Source: an uncultured Roseburia sp. (GTDB lineage Bacteria; Bacillota; Clostridia; Lachnospirales; Lachnospiraceae). Taken from it: 6,247 bases of DNA. Where the stretch lies: the NCBI GenBank assembly GCA_947057405.1, contig CAMSEJ010000154.1, forward strand, positions 1-6,247, in the 5' to 3' direction. The first letter of the stretch is position 1, and every line of letters starts with the position of its first letter. Below the pieces are notes generated by a model. That model was not told the origin of the DNA. It saw nothing but the letters and a program-made list of their open reading frames with translations, and made no database searches. Of this stretch, positions 1 to 6,224 are shown piece by piece. The position numbers were made by a program, and so were the translations under genes.

Positions 1-1484
1 GTAATGTCGTCAAAAATCATCTCTTCCGCCACACGGCCGCCGAGGTCAACGACGATTTCCTGTAAAATACGGCCCCTGGTGTTGAACATCTCGTCGTTTT
101 CCGAAAGCGGCATAGTATAGCCCGCAGCCCCGGCCCCGGTCGGAATGATGGACACCGAATAGACGGGTCCCACATCCGGAAGCACATGGAACAAAATCGC
201 ATGTCCCGCTTCGTGGAATGCCGTAATCCGTTTTTCCTTATCGCTGATGATACGGCTTCGCTTTTCCGCACCGATCCCGACCTTGACAAACGATTTGCGG
301 ATGTCGCTCTGCAAAATATACGCGCGGTCTTCCTTCGCCGCATTGATTGCGGCTTCGTTTAACAGGTTCTCCAGATCCGCCCCGGTAAAGCCCGCCGTTG
401 TCTGGGCAATCTGTTTTAAATCCACGTCTTCCGCCAGCGGCTTGTTTTTTGCGTGCACGTTTAAAATGGCTTCCCGGCCGCCGATGTCCGGACGTCCCAC
501 ATGGATTTTCCGGTCAAACCTGCCCGGCCGCATAATCGCAGGATCTAAAATATCCACACGGTTGGTCGCCGCCATGACAATGATACCTTCGTTGACGCCG
601 AAGCCGTCCATTTCCACCAGCATCTGGTTTAACGTCTGCTCCCGCTCGTCGTGGCCGCCGCCCATACCGGTACCGCGCCGCCTTGCCACGGCGTCTATCT
701 CATCAATAAAGACAATGCAGGGTGCATTGCGCTTGGCATCCTCAAACAGATCACGGACGCGGGATGCGCCGACGCCGACAAACATTTCCACAAAATCCGA
801 ACCGGAAATACTGAAAAACGGCACACCGGCTTCCCCGGCAACCGCCTTCGCCAAAAGCGTCTTACCGGTCCCGGGAGGGCCGACTAAGAGCACGCCCTTT
901 GGGATCCTTGCACCCAGGCGGTTATACTTGCGGGGAGAACGCAGAAAATCCACCAGCTCTTCCAGCTCTTCTTTTTCCTCCCGCAGTCCGGCAACCTTGC
1001 TGAAATCCATCCGGTTGTTCACATTGGCAAGTCTTGCCCGGCTTTTGCCGAAATTCATCATTTTTGTTCCGCTGTTGCCTGCCGACGCCTGATTGGACAT
1101 GATCATAAACAGGATAAACATCGCCGCAAGCACAATCAAAAGCGGGAGCAGATTCATCATCCAGCTCTCCGGCGGCACGTCCGCCATGGAATAATTGGTA
1201 AACTCCGCTTCCTGCAGCAAACGCTGGATCTCATTTACATCGGACACAAACAACTCTTTTTCGCTGCCCGTCCGCAGCCGGATATTCAACGTGCCGGTCG
1301 GTATCTCCCGGTTCTGTTCTATCTGGATATACATTATCTCAGTTTTATCCAACGCTTCCCTAAACTCCGTCATCGTATACGAGTTCGCCGCCCCCTGCCT
1401 TGCGTCCAACATCATCCAGACGATGACCACAACCACGACAAGCATGGCATAAAACCCGAACCCTCTGAAATTTTGCCTGTTCAA
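1..1484 (-). CDS. ftsH: ATP-dependent zinc metalloprotease FtsH (3' end missing)
   Basis: Membrane-anchored AAA+ protease that unfolds and degrades membrane and short-lived cytosolic proteins as a hexamer on the inner face of the membrane. The visible 494 residues show membrane segment 1 (about 11-25, valine-rich), a short external domain (about 29-108), membrane segment 2 (about 109-130), Walker A GPPGTGKT (202-209), pore loop FVEMFVGVGA (231-240), Walker B VFIDEID (258-264), a second region of homology with arginine fingers R319 and R322, and zinc site HEAGH (424-428). The reading frame runs off the window start, so the third zinc ligand (the Asp of the family's NDI motif) and the C-terminal helices, roughly 100-150 residues, are not seen. 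It starts at TTG: an in-frame TAA lies at 1497-1499 and AGGAGG sits 7 nt upstream of the TTG. The first in-frame ATG is codon 14, inside the first membrane segment. It follows hpt by 52 bp with no terminator, so the two are probably cotranscribed. Small oddity: AVARRRG after Walker B, where AVGRQRG is usual. Family assignment is near certain. Confidence 0.97.
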   Translation of the reverse strand, partial: MNRQNFRGFGFYAMLVVVVVIVWMMLDARQGAANSYTMTEFREALDKTEIMYIQIEQNREIPTGTLNIRLRTGSEKELFVSDVNEIQRLLQEAEFTNYSMADVPPESWMMNLLPLLIVLAAMFILFMIMSNQASAGNSGTKMMNFGKSRARLANVNNRMDFSKVAGLREEKEELEELVDFLRSPRKYNRLGARIPKGVLLVGPPGTGKTLLAKAVAGEAGVPFFSISGSDFVEMFVGVGASRVRDLFEDAKRNAPCIVFIDEIDAVARRRGTGMGGGHDEREQTLNQMLVEMDGFGVNEGIIVMAATNRVDILDPAIMRPGRFDRKIHVGRPDIGGREAILNVHAKNKPLAEDVDLKQIAQTTAGFTGADLENLLNEAAINAAKEDRAYILQSDIRKSFVKVGIGAEKRSRIISDKEKRITAFHEAGHAILFHVLPDVGPVYSVSIIPTGAGAAGYTMPLSENDEMFNTRGRILQEIVVDLGGRVAEEMIFDDI

Positions 1485-1491
1485 CTGGAAT

Positions 1492-1497
1492 CCTCCT
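1492..1497 (-). promoter_or_regulatory. Ribosome binding site fixing the TTG start of ftsH
   Basis: AGGAGG on the minus strand, 7 nt upstream of the TTG at 1482-1484. It overlaps the in-frame stop TAA (1497-1499), so no earlier start in this frame is possible. Confidence 0.85.
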
Positions 1498-1536
1498 TAC
1501 TGGTTTTCTTTTCTTGTATCCTGCCGATGATGGGCG

Positions 1537-2061
1537 TCAATCCAATTCCACCACGCCGATATACGGCAGGTTCCGGTATTTCTGCGCATAATCCAGTCCA
1601 TAGCCCACTACAAACTCATCCGGTATATGGAAACACGTATAATCCACGTCCACATCCACGACGCGCCGCTCCGGTTTATCTAACAAAGTGCAAAGACGCA
1701 TACTGTTTGGTTCCTGGTTCCGCAGGTACTCCAGCAGATAATGCAGCGTCCTGCCGGAATCCACAATATCCTCCACCACCAATACGTCCTTTCCCTTAAT
1801 GCTGTGATCCAGATCCTTTACAATCTTTACGACCCCGCTGGACTTGGTATCCGCCCCGTAACTGGACACACACATAAAATCCATGGAAACCGGTACGGTC
1901 AGCCGTTTTGACAGCTCGCAGGTAAAAAATACGCCGCCCTTCAACACACAAAGCATATGCACCTGCTTTCCCTTATAATCGCGGCTGATCTGCTCTGCAA
2001 TTTCCGCAATCCTTTTGTCTACCTCTTCTTCCGACAACAACACACGGACTGTCTCGCTCAT
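1537..2061 (-). CDS. hpt: Hypoxanthine (guanine) phosphoribosyltransferase
   Basis: Cytosolic purine salvage enzyme that makes IMP (and usually GMP) from hypoxanthine or guanine plus PRPP. The 174-residue protein has the normal family length. Visible signatures are LKGG (40-43, pyrophosphate loop), the flexible loop SSYGADTKSSG (66-76), the PRPP-binding motif VLVVEDIVDSGRTL (93-106) with its acidic pair E97-D98, the purine-binding region with K129 in DKPERR, and the conserved C-terminal block FVVGYGLDYAQKYRNLPYIG (150-169). The ATG overlaps the tilS stop in an ATGA, and GGAGG lies 7 nt upstream of the ATG inside the tilS end, suggesting translational coupling. The tilS-hpt-ftsH order is conserved in Firmicutes; in Bacillus and Listeria, HprT and TilS have been reported to act together on ftsH transcription, which I cannot assess here. 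Guanine versus xanthine preference cannot be read from the sequence, but hypoxanthine/guanine is by far the likeliest. Confidence 0.97.
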   Translation of the reverse strand: MSETVRVLLSEEEVDKRIAEIAEQISRDYKGKQVHMLCVLKGGVFFTCELSKRLTVPVSMDFMCVSSYGADTKSSGVVKIVKDLDHSIKGKDVLVVEDIVDSGRTLHYLLEYLRNQEPNSMRLCTLLDKPERRVVDVDVDYTCFHIPDEFVVGYGLDYAQKYRNLPYIGVVELD

Positions 2062-3473
2062 GCTTTTTCCTCCATAAACTGTACTTCCAACACTCTTTTT
2101 GTATGCTCTGTAATCTTATAATATGCGCTGATCCGGTAACCTACCGCCCATATAATATGCGCGCCGTCCGAAAGCAGCGGTACTATATCCCGCTCGTACC
2201 TCGGTACCTTCTTATTGATCAGGTAATCGTTCAGCTTCTGCCTGTGTCCCTCCTGATCCAGCATAAAAAAATCTCCGGGCTTTCTCGTTCTCAAATAAAG
2301 CCTGTTTTTTATCTTATCATAATCAAACCATTTCGTATACAGATTTTTGGGAAATTTTACATCTTTTTCGGAAATTTCAAATACACGGTACAAAAAAACA
2401 CCCGATAAAAAGCGAATTTCCCCTGCCGTCCCCGTCACAGGGGCTTCGTTTGGTTCTCTGCGCCTCTTTGTCCTGTCCCGATCGGAAAACAACAGCATAC
2501 CATAGCTGGATTCGGCCGTCAATCCATACGGCAGAGCAACCTGCTTTCCGGTCTGCCCCTGCGCCGCCGCAAACAGGGCGTTTGCATGCTCCCTGGTAAT
2601 GTCCTTCCTGCTCCCCGCCGCCTGTGCCGCCAGCTCAATCATCACCCGTTTCCCGAGAAACGGCGGCAGTCCCAACAGCCCTTCCGTCCGAAAGCACACT
2701 CTGCCGTCTGCCGTCCGCCTGGCATACTCCCGCACAACCTGATCTACCTGTTCTTTTAAATAGGAAGAAACCTCAAGCAGATCGCCTGCAAGCAGATTCA
2801 TATGCGCCACGCACTCTCCATTGACCCGCGTCAGCTCCGGCATAACGCACCGTCTGATCCGGTTGCGGCTGTACCCGGTATCCGCATTGGTCGCATCCGT
2901 CCGGTACGCCTGTCCCCGTTCCTCCAAAAACGTCTCAATTTCCCGCCTCGAGACACACAAAAGCGGCCGGATAATTTCCCCGCGGACCGGGCGTATCCCC
3001 GCCACGCCCTCAATCCCGCTCCCCCTGCACAGATGAAACAGCATGGTTTCCGCATTGTCATCTCCGTGATGAGCAACCGCCGTCTTAACCGTCCCGCCGC
3101 ACTTTTTTGCCTGCTCCGCAAAACGCTCCCGCTCCTCCTCAAACACACGATAGCGCACCTTCCTGCCCGCTTCTTCCACCGAACAGCCCCATTCCCCGGC
3201 AAGCCTCTCCACCGCAAACGCCCGTCCGGTAAAAGGGACTCCGTACCGCTTCGCCAAAGCGCGCGCAAACTCCATATCCTCTACGCTCTCCCGCCCCCGG
3301 AGTCCGTGCTCCACATGAACCACCGATACCGAAAACCCGGACAAACGACCAAGCTCCTCCAACACCAGAAACAAACAAACCGAATCCGCCCCGCCGGACA
3401 CCCCTACACAAATATGATCTCCCGCTTCCGCCATCCGATTTTCTTCCATATAAAATGCAATCTTATTCAGCAT
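2058..3473 (-). CDS. tilS: tRNA(Ile)-lysidine synthase
   Basis: Essential ATP-dependent enzyme that joins lysine to C34 of the CAU-anticodon tRNA-Ile2, switching its decoding from AUG to AUA. The 471-residue protein has the long two-part form. The N-terminal N-type PP-loop ATPase domain has SGGADS (26-31), HVEHGLRG (53-60; HVNHGLRG is more usual), AHHGDDNAET (134-143) and, further on, the TilS block ending in SRNRIRR. A middle tRNA-recognition region follows. The C-terminal TilS domain (about 391-466) contains LRTRKPGDFF, QKLNDYLINKKVPRYERD and the final WAVGYRIS. I chose the ATG at 3471-3473 because GGAGGA lies about 8 nt upstream. The frame stays open to a GTG at 3513-3515, but that start has no ribosome binding site and its added codons run through the Shine-Dalgarno itself. 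It lies 69 bp downstream of spoIIE with no terminator visible between them, and overlaps hpt by 4 bp. B. subtilis has yabS and yabT in the spoIIE-tilS gap; they are absent here. Confidence 0.97.
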   Translation of the reverse strand: MLNKIAFYMEENRMAEAGDHICVGVSGGADSVCLFLVLEELGRLSGFSVSVVHVEHGLRGRESVEDMEFARALAKRYGVPFTGRAFAVERLAGEWGCSVEEAGRKVRYRVFEEERERFAEQAKKCGGTVKTAVAHHGDDNAETMLFHLCRGSGIEGVAGIRPVRGEIIRPLLCVSRREIETFLEERGQAYRTDATNADTGYSRNRIRRCVMPELTRVNGECVAHMNLLAGDLLEVSSYLKEQVDQVVREYARRTADGRVCFRTEGLLGLPPFLGKRVMIELAAQAAGSRKDITREHANALFAAAQGQTGKQVALPYGLTAESSYGMLLFSDRDRTKRRREPNEAPVTGTAGEIRFLSGVFLYRVFEISEKDVKFPKNLYTKWFDYDKIKNRLYLRTRKPGDFFMLDQEGHRQKLNDYLINKKVPRYERDIVPLLSDGAHIIWAVGYRISAYYKITEHTKRVLEVQFMEEKA

Positions 3474-3481
3474 ATCCCCTT

Positions 3482-3490
3482 TCCTCCTCC
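3482..3490 (-). promoter_or_regulatory. Ribosome binding site deciding the tilS start
   Basis: GGAGGAGGA on the minus strand, about 8 nt before the ATG at 3471-3473. It supports that ATG rather than the upstream in-frame GTG at 3513-3515. Confidence 0.8.
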
Positions 3491-3542
3491 GTAGCAAAAC
3501 ACCCACGCCGAGCACTTAACAGACCGCTCCGTCCGGCATCAC

Positions 3543-5384
3543 TTAACTCTCCCACAATGCCGCGGCCAGCACCGTCATATCATCCCGCACTTCACCCCCG
3601 GTATAAACCATCACCTGATCCAGCAGCTTCTTCGCCAGCAGACCCGGATGGTTCGTCTGAATCCCGGCAATCATTTCCTCCAGCATTTCCTCCGGGCTGT
3701 CCGTCTGCAGGTATTCTAACACACCGTCCGTAATCATGACAAGAAAATCCCCGTCCGAAAGCTGCTTTACCGCCTGTTCAATCTCTATTTCAAAGCTGAC
3801 CCCCACCGGAAGCGACGTCGAAAGCAGGCATTCCACGCTGCCGTCCTTATGCCGTATAAACGTCGCCGACGCCCCAATCTTATAAAACGCCGTTTCCCCG
3901 GTATACAGATTCACCGACGCAATATCCACCGTGGAATACTGTTCATCCTCCCCGTGGATTACCATTGCGGAATTCAGCATCTTAATTGCCGTTTCCTTCG
4001 TAAATCCGGCTTCGATAAACCGCTCCAGCAGATCCACCACCAGCTCGCTCTCTTTGCATGCCCGCGCCCCAAAGCCCATCCCGTCGGACAGGCTCAGCAC
4101 CAGCTCCCCGTCCTCTTTCTCCAGGCACGAAAAATTATCGCCGGAAATGGATGCCCCGTCTTTTGTCAGGCGCGCGACTCCGTGTACGGCATGAAATGCC
4201 GGCTCTTCCTCATAAATCACCTCCGACGTTTCCTTCCCGATAAACGTGCGTGCATCTTTATGCGGCTTCATATGTAAATCCAGCGCGCCCGCTACGGCTT
4301 TGGTCAGATCCTTCATCGCCACGCAGTTGCCCCACCGTGAACGCACCTTCAAAACGGCCTGAATATGCCCGTCGTTCTTCCTGTACAAATGGATCTCTTC
4401 CGTTAAGATCCCGCATTCCTTTGCGCGATAGCGGATTTCGGACAAAAGACGCCTCTCCTCCCGATCCAGCAGCTTTGCCTCGTTGGCGCAGTCCTGCATA
4501 ATATAGGCCATTGCGTCTAACTGCTGCGCAATCACTTCCCGGTTTTCTAACAGGCGGTTGTACCATGCTTTATTGACGCGTACCTGTTCAAATACCGCCA
4601 CCGCCTCCTGCTCCACATGTCCGGCATAACAGCAGTGCTTTTCCAGCTCCCTCCTTGCCGTTTCGTCCGCTTCGCCGTTTTGCATCAGGCTGTTCACCAG
4701 ACGGTCAAACACCCCGTACATCGTGCGGTCGGCCGGCGCCCAGCAGACGGCGCAGGTATCGCACCCGCTGCAGATACGCCCGGCAATTTCCTGTTGGATC
4801 TGCCCCATGTCCTCCTGCCCGATTTTTACCTGCCTGTCCATGGATAAAAATGTCCGCGAAAGCCCCTCAAAGCTTTTGGCGTAATTCAAAAGCCGCTGCT
4901 CTTTTAAGCTGCCCGCCCCGGCCGGGTATCCGTCCGCCTGCTCCTTTTCCTCAAAAAACAAATGAATGCTCCTTGCCGAAAGAATACTGAATCCAAAAAT
5001 AAATACGGCTTCCAGTACGGCAGAAAGCACCGTCATCTGGTTTTTTAAATCAAATACCCCGCCGAATACGGAAAGCGCAAGCGTCCCGCCGGATGCCGCT
5101 ACCGCGGCGGCTGCCGTATAACACCGCTTGTCTACCCATTCCGAAAGGCGCACCGTCATTACCACAATCAGCATTGACATCGCATACTTGGCAATCGCCG
5201 TAACCGGGATAAACGCCGCCATCCCGGCAAGCATCCCTACCGGCAGAAGCCACCTTGCCCGTTCCTCCAGATAGACGCCGGCAAAGTAAGCCGGTACAAA
5301 CGGGTAGCATCCCATAATTGAAACCTTGCAGAGCAACGCCCCTGCAATACTGACTGCCAATTGTTTCCATCCTGTCCTCTTCAT
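3543..5384 (-). CDS. spoIIE: Stage II sporulation protein E (membrane PP2C-type phosphatase), short membrane domain
   Basis: SpoIIE dephosphorylates the anti-anti-sigma factor SpoIIAA at the asymmetric septum, releasing sigma-F in the forespore, and also takes part in polar septum formation. This copy has 613 residues, against about 800-830 in Bacillus. Residues about 9-140 hold some five or six hydrophobic segments (near 9-37, 45-63, 66-80, 89-110, 117-137), about half of the ten in B. subtilis. A central regulatory region (about 145-400) begins with CSGCDTCAVCW (205-215), and helical stretches follow. The C-terminal PP2C domain (about 400-613) has metal-binding aspartates in SGDN (414-417), SDGMG (433-437), TDGV (552-555) and DDMTV (601-605), plus STVDIASVNLYTGE, so the catalytic core looks intact. 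The ATG at 5382-5384 has AGGAGG 10 nt upstream; the frame stays open to a GTG at 5418-5420, but that start lacks a binding site. A Spo0A-type promoter lies just upstream. Whether the short membrane part is normal for this lineage or a reduction cannot be told from one sequence. Confidence 0.95.
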   Translation of the reverse strand: MKRTGWKQLAVSIAGALLCKVSIMGCYPFVPAYFAGVYLEERARWLLPVGMLAGMAAFIPVTAIAKYAMSMLIVVMTVRLSEWVDKRCYTAAAAVAASGGTLALSVFGGVFDLKNQMTVLSAVLEAVFIFGFSILSARSIHLFFEEKEQADGYPAGAGSLKEQRLLNYAKSFEGLSRTFLSMDRQVKIGQEDMGQIQQEIAGRICSGCDTCAVCWAPADRTMYGVFDRLVNSLMQNGEADETARRELEKHCCYAGHVEQEAVAVFEQVRVNKAWYNRLLENREVIAQQLDAMAYIMQDCANEAKLLDREERRLLSEIRYRAKECGILTEEIHLYRKNDGHIQAVLKVRSRWGNCVAMKDLTKAVAGALDLHMKPHKDARTFIGKETSEVIYEEEPAFHAVHGVARLTKDGASISGDNFSCLEKEDGELVLSLSDGMGFGARACKESELVVDLLERFIEAGFTKETAIKMLNSAMVIHGEDEQYSTVDIASVNLYTGETAFYKIGASATFIRHKDGSVECLLSTSLPVGVSFEIEIEQAVKQLSDGDFLVMITDGVLEYLQTDSPEEMLEEMIAGIQTNHPGLLAKKLLDQVMVYTGGEVRDDMTVLAAALWES

Positions 5385-5394
5385 ACTGTCAAAT

Positions 5395-5400
5395 CCTCCT
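5395..5400 (-). promoter_or_regulatory. Ribosome binding site deciding the spoIIE start
   Basis: AGGAGG on the minus strand, 10 nt before the ATG at 5382-5384. It lies inside the 12-codon extension that a GTG start at 5418-5420 would add, which argues against that longer form. Confidence 0.75.
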
Positions 5401-5449
5401 GCATCTACTTTTTCCTGCACCGGACGAGCGGGCAGATTTTCTACGTGGC

Positions 5450-5482
5450 ATTATAAGCGCGCCCCATTAAAATGTTTGTCAA
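5450..5482 (-). promoter_or_regulatory. spoIIE promoter: sigma-A-like elements with a 21-bp spacer (Spo0A-dependent type)
   Basis: On the minus strand a perfect TTGACA (5477-5482) and a perfect TATAAT (5450-5455) are separated by 21 bp (5456-5476). Seventeen bp is the norm for sigma-A. In B. subtilis the Spo0A-activated promoters of spoIIE and spoIIG are known for consensus-like elements 21-22 bp apart, where Spo0A makes up for the poor spacing. The position is right: transcription would begin near 5443, leaving a leader of about 60 nt before the spoIIE ATG. That this promoter needs Spo0A is inferred by analogy. Confidence 0.82.
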
Positions 5483-5483
5483 A
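5477..5483 (+). promoter_or_regulatory. Candidate Spo0A box overlapping the -35 element
   Basis: TGTCAAA on the plus strand matches the 0A box TGTCGAA at 6 of 7 positions and covers the whole -35 hexamer of the minus-strand promoter. In B. subtilis spoIIG an 0A box also overlaps the -35 region. Because TTGACA itself produces most of the match, the box is not independent evidence. Confidence 0.5.
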
Positions 5484-5507
5484 CGGTTGCGCCCGACGCA
5501 AAAACTT

Positions 5508-5514
5508 TTCGCCA
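5508..5514 (-). promoter_or_regulatory. Candidate upstream Spo0A box
   Basis: TGGCGAA followed by AA on the minus strand fits the relaxed 0A consensus TGNCGAA. It lies about 65-71 bp upstream of the predicted spoIIE start site and abuts the T-tract of the preceding terminator. A 7-bp match with one free position can arise by chance, so position is the main support. Confidence 0.45.
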
Positions 5515-5547
5515 AAAATGCCCTCGAATTGTAGATTCGAGGGCATT
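5514..5547 (-). terminator. Rho-independent terminator after divIC
   Basis: A perfect 13-bp inverted repeat (arms 5517-5529 and 5535-5547, loop of 5 nt) with a GC core GCCCTCGA. On the minus strand it is followed by a T-run (TTTTT at 5514-5518, partly within the stem). It starts 22 nt after the divIC stop codon. On the plus strand there is no T-run after the stem, so it acts on the minus strand only. It separates the yabQ-divIC unit from spoIIE. Confidence 0.88.
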
Positions 5548-5569
5548 CAGCCTTTGCAGGAGATTCGTA

Positions 5570-5860
5570 TTATTTTTCCCTGAAGATGATCTCGTCATCG
5601 TAGATTAAGCCCAGCTTACTCCTTGCCGCATCCTCTATGTACTCCCGGCTGCCTATGTATTCCTCATAAGCAGAAAGCTTTCCTTCCCGCTCCGTCTCCT
5701 CTTCGTACAGTACGTTCAGCTCCGCTTCTCTTGCCGCATACAACTGATCCTTCTGGTAGAGCCTGACAATCTGAACGGATATCACAATGAGTAAAAATGC
5801 CGCAATACAGAAGATACTGCCCACCCCTGCCTGATTCTTCTTTTTTTTCTTTTTTCTCAT
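5570..5860 (-). CDS. divIC: Septum formation initiator, DivIC/FtsB family
   Basis: Small bitopic cell-division protein that, with FtsL and DivIB/FtsQ, forms the divisome complex linking the Z-ring to septal peptidoglycan synthesis. The 96 residues show a lysine-rich cytoplasmic start (3-8), one membrane segment (about 13-32), an extracellular coiled coil rich in Glu and Leu (about 36-66) and the family's C-terminal motif YIEDAARSKLGLIYDDEIIF (74-93). Length and layout are typical. It lies 35 bp after yabQ, matching the yabP-yabQ-divIC order of B. subtilis, and is followed by a terminator. The ATG at 5858-5860 is preceded by a moderate AAGGGG site. The lysine stretch is coded by A6-G-A8, a homopolymer-rich tract where sequencing or slippage errors would shift the frame. 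FtsL has the same architecture, but the motif and gene order favour DivIC. Confidence 0.92.
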   Translation of the reverse strand: MRKKKKKKNQAGVGSIFCIAAFLLIVISVQIVRLYQKDQLYAAREAELNVLYEEETEREGKLSAYEEYIGSREYIEDAARSKLGLIYDDEIIFREK

Positions 5861-5895
5861 ACGACCCCTTTTTCTGTAATTTACGTTGTGCCTGT

Positions 5896-6224
5896 TTACT
5901 GTTTACTGATCCCTATCTTAATCGCTTTTCTGATTTTTTGCAATTCTTTTTTTAAAAATAAGAAAACTTTTCTTCCCGGTTTTTTGGCTGCTCCAAAAAT
6001 CCTGCCGAATATCCTCTGCCAAAAGCGCAGAACCTTTACGGCAAGGTGAATCACAAACGGGCTGATTACGCCGTTTTCAAACAGCATCCCCAACGCGACG
6101 CCGCCTAAGACAAACCAGCGCAGTAAGCCGTCGTTTTCCTGATACAGCATGGCGAAAATCCCTACCGAGCAGATAAGCCAGTATAAAATATCCTCTGCTG
6201 CCAGAAAAAAAGTCCCGTGTTTTT
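5896..6224 (-). CDS. yabQ: Spore cortex protein YabQ (5' end missing at the contig end)
   Basis: YabQ is a membrane protein of the forespore's outer membrane needed for spore cortex formation in Bacillus. The frame is open from the genomic end at 6224. Codons upstream of the first ATG (6148-6150) already read as YabQ (FFLAAEDILYWLICSVGIFA), so that ATG is an internal Met and not the start. Two hydrophobic segments flank the family-like stretch YQENDGLLRWFVLGGVALG. The tail is basic (KKPGRKVFLFLKKELQKIRKAIKIG). About 109 residues remain; the family is usually longer, with another N-terminal membrane segment, so some tens of residues are lost. At the junction, two genomic bases plus the first adapter base form an in-frame TAA, an artefact that would lead gene callers to a truncated protein. 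The divIC gene directly downstream is the expected neighbour. Its promoter, probably ahead of yabP, is outside the window. Confidence 0.88.

Noticed and set aside
247..1092. Plus-strand 281-codon open frame
   Set aside because: It is antisense to the well-conserved ATPase region of ftsH; its product is Ser/Pro/Arg-rich with no recognisable domain, as expected of a shadow frame.
1485..1536. Possible terminator or promoter between hpt and ftsH
   Set aside because: The 52-bp gap shows no stable inverted repeat, T-run or recognisable -35/-10 pair; only the ftsH ribosome binding site is clear.
2802..3494. Plus-strand 230-codon open frame
   Set aside because: It is antisense to tilS, with a low-complexity Pro/Arg/His-rich product and no family resemblance.
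3474..3515. GTG start for tilS giving 14 extra residues
   Set aside because: No ribosome binding site precedes it and its codons run through the strong GGAGGAGGA site serving the ATG at 3473.
3849..4277. Plus-strand 142-codon open frame
   Set aside because: It is antisense to the SpoIIE phosphatase domain, whose motifs are intact on the minus strand.
5385..5420. GTG start for spoIIE giving 12 extra residues
   Set aside because: It has no clear binding site; AGGAGG at 5395-5400 serves the ATG at 5384.
5517..5547. Hairpin as a bidirectional terminator or protein-binding palindrome
   Set aside because: The T-run exists only on the minus strand, and placement just after the divIC stop fits a simple one-way terminator.
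5896..6150. yabQ as a complete 84-residue gene starting at ATG 6150
   Set aside because: Coding sequence typical of YabQ continues upstream to 6222; the apparent end of the frame is made by the adapter junction.
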